From positions 1,054,001-1,118,000 of the forward strand of contig NZ_JAJOLP010000001.1 in assembly GCF_021129215.1 (NCBI RefSeq): a stretch of DNA of 64,000 nt, read 5' to 3'. The stretch comes from Agromyces sp. S2-1-8. GTDB taxonomy: Bacteria > Actinomycetota > Actinomycetes > Actinomycetales > Microbacteriaceae. Under the pieces are notes generated by a model. The model was not told the DNA's origin. It was given only the letters and a program-made list of their open reading frames with translations, and ran no database searches. The position numbers and the translations under genes are program-made. Within the stretch, counting starts at the first letter, position 1; every line of letters begins with the position of its first letter. Below are positions 38,201 to 46,250 of this stretch, piece by piece.

Positions 38201-41200
38201 GGGTCCGTGAGATCCACCGAGGTCTGGTCGACCGAGGCGCCGAGCGTGACCTGCTTCTTCCAGACGAGGCCGTCGCGGCTCTTGATGCTGAGCACGACGT
38301 CGCGGTTCGGCAGCTCGTCGGCGATCGGCGAGAGCACGGCGTGCTCGATCTTCAGCTCGCCGTAGTCCTCGGTGTCGTCGGCCGTCCACGGCGCGAGCAC
38401 CTCGGCGGTCGACCGGTTCGGGTACTGCTCGATCTCGGGCGCGAGGTCGACGCGCTTCGTGTCGGTGAGCACGCCGTCGATCTCCTGCTGCACCTCGATC
38501 GGGTCGCCGTTCTCGTCGGTCGCCGCGGTGTAGTGGATCGACGGGTTCCACGAGATGGCGGTGAGGTCGATCGACGAGTCGACCCCGAGGTGCGCGTGCA
38601 CCGTGTCGGTCTCGGGCTCGGAGGCGGCGTCGGCGGGGTCGGCGGCCACCGGACCCGACACCGGCGTGTCCGCCGTGAACGCGATCGTGCCCACGAAGTC
38701 GCCGGGGATCATGCCGTCGGTGATCGTGACGTCTGCCGAGCCGTCGTCGGGCGTGCCGACCGCGTCGGGGATGGCGACCGGCAGCACCGTCGTGGGATCG
38801 GCGTCCGTGCGGTCGACCACGAGCCGCACGTCGTCGCTCGTCGCCTTCGACTTCACGACGGTCGCCGTGAAGCGCACGGTGCCGTCGTACGGCATGACGA
38901 CGCGCGTGTTCGGGCGCCCGGCGAGCGTGAAGTCGTCGGCGATCGAGTAGACGGTCTGCGACAGTCCGTTGACGTCGAGCGGCACCTCGACGGTGTCGTC
39001 GGGCACCGGGTCGACCGAGCCCTCGTCGACGACCGCGTCGCCGCCGATCGCCGTGTAGGTCACCGTCGGTGCCCACGCGACCTCGTCATGAGCGCCGTCG
39101 TCGATCGAGCCGACCCGGAAGTAGACGCGGTCGCCCGCCTGCACCTCGAGCGGGGTGGCCGCGTCGAACGCGACCGATTCGTCTCCGGGGGTGGCGGGAT
39201 CGTCGGCGACGAGCGTCTCGACGACCTCGCTCGCCTCGTTCAGCTGGATCGCGACGCGAACGCCGTCGTCGCTCGCGGCCGCCTCGGGGGAGTCGAGGTC
39301 CGCTGCGCCGGTGATCGAGACGGTGCCGTCGAAGGGGGCGACCCAGCGCCGGACCGTGTCGATCGGCGGCGAGGCGGACTGCAGTCGCTGCTGCAGCGCG
39401 TCGAGCTCGGTGCTGTCGACCTGCGGCGTCTGCCCGCCGGTCGCGAGCGGCACCGGCGTGCCCGTGCTGCCGGCCTCGAAGGACGGGACCCCGTTCTTCA
39501 GCCGGTTGAAGTAGACCGATCCCTCGTGCACCAGGTCGGGCAGCCCGTCGGCGTTGACGTCGGTGAAGTACACGTCGCCCCAGGCGACCGCGCCACCGAC
39601 GCCGAACGAGGCGGTGACGACGATGTGCGCCTCGACCGCGACCTGCAGCTGGAACTCGTGGTCGCGCGAGAGCCCCTTGCCGGTGAGCGTCGTGAGCGGC
39701 ACCGGCGCGCTGAACTCGGGTTCGCCGTCGGGTCCGCCGAGGTTCAGCCGGTACCAGACCTCGTGCTTGTCGCCGTTCGCGTCCGTCTTGCCGGCGTTCT
39801 TGAACACCTTGTCGGGAAGTCCGTCGCCGTTGAGGTCGATGAACTCCTCGAGGCCGTCGGTCTGGCCGCCGCCGACCTGGATCGATGCCCCGAAGGAGCC
39901 GACCTTCTGCGGGATGGCCGGGTTGAACCCGATGTAGGCGTGGCCCTCGGCCGAGTTCGACTCGGAGCCCCCGAGCGCGCCGGCCGTGACGTTCTCGTCG
40001 AGGAACAGGCGGTCGCCGAGGTCGTCGTTCGCGCCCGTCTCGCCCGTGTTCCACGTCGGATCGGCCGCGAACCCGGCGTAGCCGGCCTGCGAGTACCCGA
40101 CGTCGTTGAAGTACTGGAAGGTGTGCGTGACGGCGGCGGGGGTGCCCGCGCCCTGCGTCACCGTCGACAGCAGGGTCTTGCCGAACGGCCCGGTCTTGTA
40201 GCCGAGGTCGTAGCGCGTGGCGAGCTGGTCGTAGTCCCGACCGCCGTCGACCTGGAGGTCGCCGTACCAGACCTCGACGCTCGCGAGCCGCTCGGCGAGC
40301 AGGTCGAGGTAGCGGCCGGTGCCGTCGAGCGTCGAGTCGGGGCGCAGCGGGTACTTCGCGTTCGTCTCCGACGCGGGGTCGACGAGTTCGGTCTGCCGGA
40401 TGAAGCGGATCTCGTACGGCGGCTGCTCGTGGTAGCCCTCGACCGGATGGTTCTCGTCGGAGGCCTCGGCGGCCTCGGTGTAGAAGATGCTGCGCAGGAA
40501 CGTGTGGCGAGCGCACAACGTGTCGGCGTCGTCGTCGCACGAGGCATCCGCGACCCAGCCGCCGTCGACCGAGGCGTCGTAGCGGTACCGCAGCGTGTCG
40601 TACGCGTACCGGAACATGTTGACGCCGACGTCGCGCTGCGCCGAGAGCAGCCACTTGACGATGTTGCCGTCGTCGTCCTTCACGATGGAGTCGGGGTCGA
40701 GCGCCCCCGTGTTCGGGCCGGGCTCGACGAACCCGCGGGTCACGCCGAGCGGTCCGCCCATCGGCCCGCCGGCGTCGGGCTTGGCGCCGTACCAGCGGAT
40801 GCCGCCCATCTTGTCGCGGACCTCCCACCAGTAGTTCTTCGGGCTGTCGCCGTGGCGGATGATCTGCTCGTACTCGGTCTCGACCTGGCGCGTGAAGTCC
40901 TGCCGGTCGGCGATGCGGTCCTCCCACGCGTCGCCGAGGGCGTTCGGCACGAGCATCGCACCGTCGAGCGAGTACGACTCCGACTCCTTGTCGGCGTCGA
41001 AGTACGGCACGCCGTAGCTCGTGTCGACCTCGACCGTCCCGACGCCGAGGTCCCAGCCGATGCCGGCCCAGCTCGACTCCGTGGCGGAGGCGTAGTCGAG
41101 CGAGAGCTCGGGCGTCATGCCGCGTCCCTGCGGGACGATGAGCGGGTACGACAGCTGGGCGCTGCCGTCGCTGGATGCCTCGGGCGCATCGATGAGCGCG

Positions 41201-41406
41201 AGGCCCTCCGCCGGATCGGCGTACTGCAGGCCGTCGAACGACCCGTCGCCGAGGTCGTCGGGCGTGAGCAGCGACTCGCGTGCGAGGGTCTCGCCGGGGT
41301 CGGCGGCGCCGCCGAACCCGCCCGTCGCCGCGAATGCCCCGGTCGCCAGCAATCCGAGTACTGCGACGACCGCCGCCGTCTTCACCGCCGTGCGCTTTGC
41401 AGACAT
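32203..41406 (-). CDS. Giant secreted SpvB/FG-GAP/YD-repeat (Tc-toxin B/C- and Rhs-like) protein
   Basis: 3067 residues. A Sec signal peptide (KRTAVKTAAVVAVLGLLATG, cleavage near AFA/AT at 26-27) leads into an SpvB-like domain (about 60-480: LSYPLIVPQGRGMTPELSLDY, WAGIGWDLGVG). FG-GAP/VCBS-type Ca loops such as DLNGDGLPD lie near 522, 615, 1297, 1442, 1521 and 1624, the last ones within a TcdB-like middle. A long YD-repeat region (about 1840-2760) and an Rhs core (LQGSTNVV near 2779, YDARRELFLTVDP near 2842, YAYAGSNAIRYNDPSG near 2872) follow. About 185 tip residues after DPSG match nothing I know and end in a Pro/Thr/Lys-rich tail. The start has GGAGG upstream. A TcB-TcC-type cocoon exported by a Gram-positive cell is inferred. 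Confidence 0.9.
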   Translation of the reverse strand: MSAKRTAVKTAAVVAVLGLLATGAFAATGGFGGAADPGETLARESLLTPDDLGDGSFDGLQYADPAEGLALIDAPEASSDGSAQLSYPLIVPQGRGMTPELSLDYASATESSWAGIGWDLGVGTVEVDTSYGVPYFDADKESESYSLDGAMLVPNALGDAWEDRIADRQDFTRQVETEYEQIIRHGDSPKNYWWEVRDKMGGIRWYGAKPDAGGPMGGPLGVTRGFVEPGPNTGALDPDSIVKDDDGNIVKWLLSAQRDVGVNMFRYAYDTLRYRYDASVDGGWVADASCDDDADTLCARHTFLRSIFYTEAAEASDENHPVEGYHEQPPYEIRFIRQTELVDPASETNAKYPLRPDSTLDGTGRYLDLLAERLASVEVWYGDLQVDGGRDYDQLATRYDLGYKTGPFGKTLLSTVTQGAGTPAAVTHTFQYFNDVGYSQAGYAGFAADPTWNTGETGANDDLGDRLFLDENVTAGALGGSESNSAEGHAYIGFNPAIPQKVGSFGASIQVGGGQTDGLEEFIDLNGDGLPDKVFKNAGKTDANGDKHEVWYRLNLGGPDGEPEFSAPVPLTTLTGKGLSRDHEFQLQVAVEAHIVVTASFGVGGAVAWGDVYFTDVNADGLPDLVHEGSVYFNRLKNGVPSFEAGSTGTPVPLATGGQTPQVDSTELDALQQRLQSASPPIDTVRRWVAPFDGTVSITGAADLDSPEAAASDDGVRVAIQLNEASEVVETLVADDPATPGDESVAFDAATPLEVQAGDRVYFRVGSIDDGAHDEVAWAPTVTYTAIGGDAVVDEGSVDPVPDDTVEVPLDVNGLSQTVYSIADDFTLAGRPNTRVVMPYDGTVRFTATVVKSKATSDDVRLVVDRTDADPTTVLPVAIPDAVGTPDDGSADVTITDGMIPGDFVGTIAFTADTPVSGPVAADPADAASEPETDTVHAHLGVDSSIDLTAISWNPSIHYTAATDENGDPIEVQQEIDGVLTDTKRVDLAPEIEQYPNRSTAEVLAPWTADDTEDYGELKIEHAVLSPIADELPNRDVVLSIKSRDGLVWKKQVTLGASVDQTSVDLTDPTATPPDQSFGLVDGEEYWFEVSVREPALADALSADGFAVTLRTDEAVPEEVTPPVVMTWTGRQGIFPLAYRGWGVAGYTASAGKATQPVDEDAFVIDEAAAQSAEPADGFDDLCTGPVTECEAEPDIDPAYAYLPLLDPDSLGEGASPLDAPQWRGTRDNLAASAERMRSSRLSSDTVSLGVDDGASKSGVTRISVTGPSLSLGFGFGPLGGSVGIGPSWSLVDYEDLNGDGYPDVITPGNVQYTSQRGIFQKTVADPTPRKGLVNQDFTVNASGGLDAGLVDISANNKGKTNTTQGNAASKGSKASDSDPGLGAGFGVSVGGGFDVSFTNPNESGPSGGPLSADYGPPDALSDIPTGGGDTAQMSQELADVNGDGLPDVVYTNPSGVFVRYNLGYSFADAVLPLATGGFNTQESIGAHASAGFATPWGEFSGGVSFNWNYDMARFAWLDVNGDGIPDRLHKPSAGEQPTVEFGTGSGLAPAVDFGDFARAAGVGVADLGASPQVSYDRSQGMGGGVDFTVYAGPLCLVACYLVINPGASYQNSVSFSEVTLEDIDGDGFVDSLASTDDHQVAVQRNTTGRTNLLSSYTNPLGGTVSLDYERYGNTVAHPGSTWALSRVAVDDGRPGDGADVSVSTFAYDDLRFDRLFRQPLGFGKVTEQELDEQGVAKRTTETEYLNDDVFVTGLQTSMVVSDAQSGKKLRAATLDWGIRDVQGVADGFDPLAEADLVDIDTAIPTLTGTESLTWSYAPLVVDSEERYFAADGTTVGNETSVSFTYDGLGNVLEQFDEGELETDADDVLTVTDYADCRISSSEVELDDGGDYSAGLGCFGDTPYYPMPSDEQASPIFSPDVCPTWVSVPAVITVFDSDGNVMRQRDGRDAVCDNQSVTHLEERISDTETAVTELQYDSWGSYNRIVYPEGEGGVRYAVEYVYDTNVGHANIAEVTEYDFDSQDEVDVFLDYEADTDPVPLRTGMTSTATFDWASGAVASRTDANGNTTSYTYDGLGRPASISNPLQADAVTFEYHPNAPAYGYAIARHADRFNDDPIETVQFADGTGRITQQKRDARVVDAQGVPADGRVVSGAVVYDVFGHEVETYRPTFDTVAQTTYETATSDVATKTVREVNLLDQETLQTEPGARTTTTTYGFGDAEVAGHEASVMRAVSTDPRGRVTTTFTDIRGNELQMDDQPLNPATPDPTDLLAPKTARYGYDPLGQLLRVVDVAGNETTHTYDGVGNKTSTDTPDGGLVETWYDAEGKVIKEVSGTLREEDVETTYHYELQNLVKIDYPEDTPDVTYTYGEAGAPDNGAGRIVQIDDAARVVTLGYDPLGNTTSQLSEIKLHNWVPGDPRFQWTTEWEYDGLSRVETMTYPDGEVLTYDYDAGGLTRSVVGDEPGLVKVPVLDADGNPVLDADGNPTYTDEPTTWHYDYVNDRRYDEFLVPAAIDYGNGATTTWSYDELTRWMDNVRTVSADRPLKGNPAHYAEVQDQTYQYDKVGNPTKYSNDVPSTVTNLFGSPVSMTYGYDPYDRLVDASGSAKVWKNTRSYTFDLDFDDAGNVVKKAQVDKLGSKVQSGTSYSFNRTFAADGPHQVSTQGQDTFHYDADGELTQIVNGTGKKAKIAREISWDWAGHMVLVDEYGETTEYAYDDEGRRVIERGPNGETAFINPWVTVRNGNELTKQVWVDDELIAQQRDPGDDPYAAEGQRYFLHKDLQGSTNVVTDATGQTFQHQEYFPTGEVWIDEHSTVYRTPYQYAGAYTDERRSLMDFGERWYDARRELFLTVDPALSDPFSLIGSPELQASYAYAGSNAIRYNDPSGALFTIAKANDVVRAAWDKSDAAGKMSGFAALGAVGQAMDAGKANHLPKAFVRLGVGMDRDAAKKWQDTAEIAEPNPLIDIDLDEGTVKLGAPYGKRAKFGGDKTAATANAPGGGAGNATAGGTPSVNSSQPSTSTATAGGAGGGAQATVAPTTKPLPATPTKAKSSGQAKKPLPTPPKTTGS
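33955..34002. repeat. Perfect 24-bp tandem duplication inside giant gene
   Basis: The 24-bp unit at 33955-33978 is repeated without change at 33979-34002, giving eight duplicated residues (LDADGNPV/LDADGNPT context) in the YD-repeat region. In-frame, so the reading frame is kept. Confidence 0.85.
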
Positions 41407-41498
41407 CGTCGTCCTCCGTCGGCCGATCCCGTCCCGCGCGCGGAGTGCGCGGGTCGAAGCCCAGTCGACCCCAGAACTGGTGCCGTGTCATGAAGAAA

Positions 41499-41517
41499 GC
41501 CTTCAAGTAGCCTTCAA
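41499..41517. promoter_or_regulatory. 11-bp-spaced direct repeats GCCTTCAA in divergent promoter
   Basis: GCCTTCAA occurs at 41499-41506 and 41510-41517, an 11-bp period. It lies between the giant gene (start 41406) and the winged-helix ATPase gene (start 41589). OmpR/PhoB-type winged helices bind tandem sites with 10-11-bp spacing, and the adjacent gene encodes such a domain. A weaker third unit, TCATGAAGAAA, precedes them. Confidence 0.55.
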
Positions 41518-41588
41518 CCGGGGGGACGGCGTCGTCGACGCGTGCGGCGACGCCGATGGGATTCCGAGTGGATGAACAAGGGTGTCGC

Positions 41589-44500
41589 ATGACCGGGCGA
41601 TCGGGTGGTTCGGCCGCCTTCGTCGCGCCCGACGCGTACTTCTTCGACGGTCATCGCTTCGAGCCCGCCACCGGGACGCTCGTGCTCGACGGCGGCAGGG
41701 CGCGCACCGCCCGCCTCGCGGGCGGGGAGCTGCACCTCCGTCCGAAGACGGCGGCGGTGCTCACCGCCCTGCTCGAGCGCGCCGGCGGACTCGTCACGAA
41801 GGCGGAGCTCATCGACGAGGTGTGGGACGGCGCCACGGGCGACGAGTCGATCGCCGTCTGCGTCGCCGAGCTCCGGAGACTGCTCGGGGAGCGCGCCGAC
41901 GACCCGCACTACGTGGCGACCGTGCACCGGCGCGGGTACCGGTTCGGGGCGCCGGTGACGACCGCGCCGCGGCGCGAGGGGCGCGGCGGGCCGGGGCCGG
42001 TCGGACGGGAGCCGGAACTGGGCGAGCTCGCCGCGTGGCGGTCGGCCGCGACCGCGGGCGACCGGGTCGTCGGCTTCGTGGCGGGCGAGGCGGGTGCGGG
42101 CAAGACGACGCTCGTCCGCGAGTTCGTCGCGAGGCTCCTCCCGGAGCGACAGGTGCTCGGCGAGGGGCGCTGCGCGACGCCGTCGTCGGAGGCGTCCGGG
42201 CCGGCGCTGCCGTTCCAGCCGTTCCTCGACGCCATCTCGGCGATCTGCCGCGGACCGGGCGGCGCGAGCTTCCGCGAGATCCTGTGGCGGACCGCCCCGA
42301 CCTGGCTGCTGCAGCTGCCGGAGCTCATCGAGCCGGCCGCCGTCGAACGCCTGCGCCGTCGCGCCGTGGACCGGTCGATCGGCCGCATGATGCGCGAGGC
42401 GGCGGCGGCGTTCGACGCGATGTCGGCCGTCGCCCCCGTCGTCATCGTCATCGAAGACCTGCACGCCGGCGACGACGCGACCGTCGAGCTCGTCGCCCAC
42501 CTCGCCGACCGGGCGTCCCGTGCGCGACTGCTCCTGATCGCCACCTATCGGGGTGAGGAGGTGCCGGGAGGCGGCGAACTGGCCGACGTCGTCGGCCGCC
42601 TCGTGGCACTCAGGCGTGCCGAGCACCTCGAGCTCGGACCGCTCGACGCCTCGGCCGTGGCGAGCCTGCTGGCCCGGTCGGAGCGCCGGCGTCCGCCCGG
42701 GCCCGAGGTCGTCGCGGCGGTGCTCGACCGCTCCGAGGGGAATGCGATGTTCGTGTCGGCACTCGTCGCCCGGCTCGTCGAGACCGACGGCGTCGATGCG
42801 AGCGGAGGCTCGCCGATGACGACGGCCCAGCTCGCCACGGCCGAGGTGCCGGTCGCGGTCGAACGCCTCATCGCCGATCGCCTCGATCGCCTGCCCGCCG
42901 GGGATCGCCGCGTGCTGCTGGCGGCCGCGGCCGTGGGCGTGGAGTGCTCGGTCACCGAGGCCGCGGCCGCGCTCGCCGTGCTCGCCGACGGCGAGGGCGC
43001 GGATGACGACGGGGGCGACGCGGCCGGCGTGGCCGGCGAAACCGACGTCGGCCGCGCGCTGGCACGGACCGCCGCGAACACCGGGGTCATCGTCGAGACC
43101 GAGCCGATCGTCTGGCCCGACGGATCGGTCGACGCGTGCTACCGGTTCGCCCATCGCCTCGCCCGTGACGTACTCGACGCCCGGCTGGGCGCGGCGGCGC
43201 GCATCGCGGTGCACCGGGCGATCGCGGAGCGGCTGACGGCGCGCGCGACGCCGGGATCGCTGGCCGGCACCGCGGCCGAGCACTACGAGCTCGGCCGCCA
43301 GCCCGACCGGGCCGCCGAGCAGTACGCGCGCGCCGCCGAAGCGGCGCATCGTGCACTCGACACGCGCCGCGCCCGCGAGTACGCCGGCCGAGGCATCCGA
43401 CTCGCCGCGGGTGCCGGTGCCGGCGTACCGGCCGCCGTCAGGCTACGGCTGCACCTGCAGCTCATCGCCGCGCTGCTCGGCGAGCACGGGCCGTCGGCCG
43501 AGGACCTGGGGGATTCGCTCGCCGAGGTCGAGGTGCTCTGCGGGTCGGCCGACGATCCGATGCTCGTCGCCCGCGCCCGGCACGTGTTGTGGAGCCTCGC
43601 GTTCATGCGCGGCGACCTGGTGGCGGCCGGCGCCCTGTTCGTCGACTTCGAGGTCGCCGTCGCCGACGTCGACGACGCGGTGCTCGCGACGCAGCTCGCC
43701 GATGCGCGGGCACTCACGTTGCTCGCCGAAGGGTCGCCGGCGCTCGCGCTCGCCGTCGTCTCGCGGCCCGAAGCGGCGGGCGCAGGGTTCCCCGGTGGCT
43801 CCGACCGCCCGGAGGCGGTCGTCGTCGATCGGTCCACGGCCGCGCTCGCGAGCTGGCTGGTCGGCCGAGCCGACGACGCCAGGGCGCTGGCCCTCGACGG
43901 GTTGCGCGTCGCCCGGGAGTCGGGCGCACCAGGAATCGTTTGCCGGAGCCTCTGGCCCGTCATCGCGGTGCACCAGTTGCGCGGCGAGCGAGCCCGGGTG
44001 CGCCAGTACGCGGCCCAGCTCGCCGCGGTGGCCGAGCTCGACGAGCATTCGCGATGGCGCTCGGTCGCCGCGCTCTTCGACGGGTGGGCGCGCCCTCCGG
44101 GCCCGGGCGCGCGGTCGGGCGCGCGCGAGACGGCGCATCCCGCCGAACACCTGATGGCCGGCGGCATGGGATTCGGGCGGCCGTACCATCTCGCGGTCGC
44201 GGCCGAGACCGCGGCGCTCGCGGGCGACCACGAGCGCGCCGACGCCACGATCGACGAGGCGCTCAGCGCGGTCGCCTCGACCGGGGATCGCTGGTACCAC
44301 GCGGAACTGCTGCGCGCCCGCGCCGAGATCCTGGTCGCGTCCGCTCGGGGCCACCCGGAGCGGGGCGTCGTGGCCGAGATCGACGAACTGCTCGAGGAGG
44401 CGGTCGCGGTCGCTCGCGCCCAGGGCGCTTCGGCGATCGAGGTGCGAGCGCTCACGGGTCTCGTGCGGCGCGGCGATCGGACGACCGACGGCGCCGTCCA

Positions 44501-44636
44501 TGCGGGGGAACGGCTCGCACAACTGCTCGACGAGCTCGGTGAGGGCATCGCCCGCGTCGACCGCGCCGCTGCCGTCTCGGCACTGCGCGCGTCGGGTGCG
44601 GCGCGCCACGTCGGTTCCCCGGCCCTCCGCAACTGA
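41589..44636 (+). CDS. OmpR-type winged-helix/AAA ATPase/TPR regulator
   Basis: 1015 residues. The N-terminal Trans_reg_C winged helix (about 25-125) has ELHLRPKTAAVLTALLERAG, LIDEVWDG and the C-terminal hairpin YVATVHRRGYRF. An ATPase follows with Walker A GEAGAGKTT (near 165-173) and Walker B VVIVIEDLHAGDD (near 285-297). The C-terminal half (about 570-1010) is alanine-rich helical repeat of TPR type. The architecture resembles CadC-like DNA-binding domains joined to MalT/AfsR-like STAND ATPases. ATG 41589 follows AAGGGTG. It is divergent from the giant gene and probably controls it; ligand unknown. Confidence 0.88.
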   Translation: MTGRSGGSAAFVAPDAYFFDGHRFEPATGTLVLDGGRARTARLAGGELHLRPKTAAVLTALLERAGGLVTKAELIDEVWDGATGDESIAVCVAELRRLLGERADDPHYVATVHRRGYRFGAPVTTAPRREGRGGPGPVGREPELGELAAWRSAATAGDRVVGFVAGEAGAGKTTLVREFVARLLPERQVLGEGRCATPSSEASGPALPFQPFLDAISAICRGPGGASFREILWRTAPTWLLQLPELIEPAAVERLRRRAVDRSIGRMMREAAAAFDAMSAVAPVVIVIEDLHAGDDATVELVAHLADRASRARLLLIATYRGEEVPGGGELADVVGRLVALRRAEHLELGPLDASAVASLLARSERRRPPGPEVVAAVLDRSEGNAMFVSALVARLVETDGVDASGGSPMTTAQLATAEVPVAVERLIADRLDRLPAGDRRVLLAAAAVGVECSVTEAAAALAVLADGEGADDDGGDAAGVAGETDVGRALARTAANTGVIVETEPIVWPDGSVDACYRFAHRLARDVLDARLGAAARIAVHRAIAERLTARATPGSLAGTAAEHYELGRQPDRAAEQYARAAEAAHRALDTRRAREYAGRGIRLAAGAGAGVPAAVRLRLHLQLIAALLGEHGPSAEDLGDSLAEVEVLCGSADDPMLVARARHVLWSLAFMRGDLVAAGALFVDFEVAVADVDDAVLATQLADARALTLLAEGSPALALAVVSRPEAAGAGFPGGSDRPEAVVVDRSTAALASWLVGRADDARALALDGLRVARESGAPGIVCRSLWPVIAVHQLRGERARVRQYAAQLAAVAELDEHSRWRSVAALFDGWARPPGPGARSGARETAHPAEHLMAGGMGFGRPYHLAVAAETAALAGDHERADATIDEALSAVASTGDRWYHAELLRARAEILVASARGHPERGVVAEIDELLEEAVAVARAQGASAIEVRALTGLVRRGDRTTDGAVHAGERLAQLLDELGEGIARVDRAAAVSALRASGAARHVGSPALRN

Positions 44637-44676
44637 CCCGCGCGACGAGCGCCGCCACGTCAGGCGGCGAGCGCCG

Positions 44677-44897
44677 CCACGCAAGGTGGTCTCGGTCGTC
44701 GGTTCCCGACGGCCGCTCGAACGCTGCCGCGCACCCGCCACGTAAGATGGTCCTGGTCGTCGGTTCCCGACGGCCGCTCGAACGCTGCCGCGCACCCGCC
44801 ACGCAAGGTGGTCTCGGTCGTCGGTTCCCGACGGCCGCTCGAACGCTGCCGCGCACCCGCCACGTAAGATGGTCTCGGTCGTCGGTTCCCGACGGCC
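44677..44897. repeat. 61-bp tandem repeat, about 3.6 copies
   Basis: Units begin at 44677, 44738, 44799 and 44860 with exact 61-bp periodicity. They differ at a few positions (CGCAAGG versus CGTAAGA; CTCGG versus CCTGG). Each contains the hairpin GTCGG-TTC-CCGAC. The 357-bp spacer 44637-44993 holds nothing else recognisable apart from a partial degenerate unit at 44650-44676 and the upstream region of the MFS gene. No open reading frame here looks like a protein. Confidence 0.9.
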
Positions 44898-44993
44898 CTG
44901 GGCGCGCCCATCAGCGCGCAGTCGACCCGCCGCCGGCATTCGCGGAGCCCCGCCCGCCGCCCTCGGGACGCCATCCGCTTCAGGACTCCTCCA

Positions 44994-46196
44994 ATGACGT
45001 CGTCAACCCCCGTCAGCCGTACCCCCGCGCCGCCGTTCCCGTGGCTCGGGCTCATCGTGCTCGCCGCGGCCGTGTTCCTCTCGGTCACGATCGAGATGCT
45101 CCCGACCGGTCTCCTGCCCGACATGAGCAGCGGCCTGCAGGTCGGCGAGCCGCTCATCGGCGTACTGGTCACGGTGTTCGCCGCGACCGTCGTCGTGCTC
45201 ACCGTGCCGCTCGCCGCGCTCACGAGGCGCGTGCCCCGCCGCACGCTCATCGTGCTCACGCTCGGCGTGCTGGCGCTCAGCTGCCTGCTCACCGCGGTCG
45301 CGCCGAACTACCCGACGGTCGTCGCGACCCGCGTGCTCGGCGGTGCCGCGCACGGCCTGTTCTGGTCGGTCGTCGGCGCCTACGCCGGCCATCTCGTGCC
45401 CAAGGAGCAACTGGCCCGCGCGGTGTCGATCAGCGTCGCCGGCGGTTCGGCGGCGTTCGTGCTCGGCGTGCCGCTCGGCACCGCACTCGGCCAGGCCTTC
45501 GGCTGGCGGCTCGCGTTCGCGTGCGTCGGTGTGCTCACCCTCGTCGGCGCCCTGCTCGTGCAGCGGTTCCTGCCGCCGGTGCGGCATCATGCTGGCGAGG
45601 CGGATGCCGCGCCCGTGCGCATCCGCAAGGACCCGACGTTCGTGCCCGTCATCGTGGTGTGCCTCATCACGGCGGTCGCGATGGTCGGCATGTACACGTT
45701 CTACACGTACATCGCGCCCTACATGACCGACGTCATGGGGCTGCCGTCGAGCGCGATCAGCCCCATGCTCCTGGCGTACGGCATCGCGGGCGCGGTCGGC
45801 CTCGTGCTCGCGGGCGCGGTGCTCGGGCGTCGCCCGACGCTCGGTCTCGTGGTCGCCATGGTCGCGACGGGGCTCGGTGCGGCGGGGCTCGCGGCGTTCC
45901 CCGACGTGCCCGGGGTCGGCATCGCGAGCTTCCTGCTGTGGGGCACGGCGTTCGGCGCCCTGCCGACGATGCTGAACACGCGACTGCTGCACTCGGCGTC
46001 GGCCAAGATCCGCGACGCCGCGGCCTCGTTCTACACGACGGCGTTCAACACCGGCATCGGCGGCGGTGCGCTGCTCGGCGCCGCCCTGTTCGGCGTGATC
46101 GGCCTCGCGGCGCTGCCGTGGGTCTTCGTCGCCCTGCTCTCGTGCTCGACGATCGCGCTCATCTGGACGGCGCTCGTCAATCGCGTCCACCGCTGA
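44994..46196 (+). CDS. MFS transporter, DHA1/AraJ-like
   Basis: 400 residues with twelve membrane helices. The first (WLGLIVLAAAVFLSVTIEMLPTGLLP) has the ETLPTGL-like signature of AraJ/PbuE-type exporters of drugs, sugars or nucleosides. The loop LTRRVPRRTLI between helices 2 and 3 is the MFS motif A position. It has no regulator of its own nearby except the large ATPase regulator upstream beyond the tandem repeat. Substrate unknown. Confidence 0.9.
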   Translation: MTSSTPVSRTPAPPFPWLGLIVLAAAVFLSVTIEMLPTGLLPDMSSGLQVGEPLIGVLVTVFAATVVVLTVPLAALTRRVPRRTLIVLTLGVLALSCLLTAVAPNYPTVVATRVLGGAAHGLFWSVVGAYAGHLVPKEQLARAVSISVAGGSAAFVLGVPLGTALGQAFGWRLAFACVGVLTLVGALLVQRFLPPVRHHAGEADAAPVRIRKDPTFVPVIVVCLITAVAMVGMYTFYTYIAPYMTDVMGLPSSAISPMLLAYGIAGAVGLVLAGAVLGRRPTLGLVVAMVATGLGAAGLAAFPDVPGVGIASFLLWGTAFGALPTMLNTRLLHSASAKIRDAAASFYTTAFNTGIGGGALLGAALFGVIGLAALPWVFVALLSCSTIALIWTALVNRVHR

Positions 46197-46250
46197 GCAG
46201 CTTCCGGTCGTCGAGGAGCGGTGGCGGGGTGCCGGCCCCGAGGTCGGCGA

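Noticed and set aside
32617..41493. A 2958-codon open frame on the plus strand opposite the giant gene
   Set aside because: It is an antisense shadow of the GC-rich giant gene: composition is Val/Arg/Asp/His-rich without domains or hydrophobic cores, while the minus-strand frame has clear SpvB, YD and Rhs motifs.
44677..44897. CRISPR array
   Set aside because: The 61-bp units are tandem copies throughout, with no unique spacers between short repeats and no cas genes nearby.
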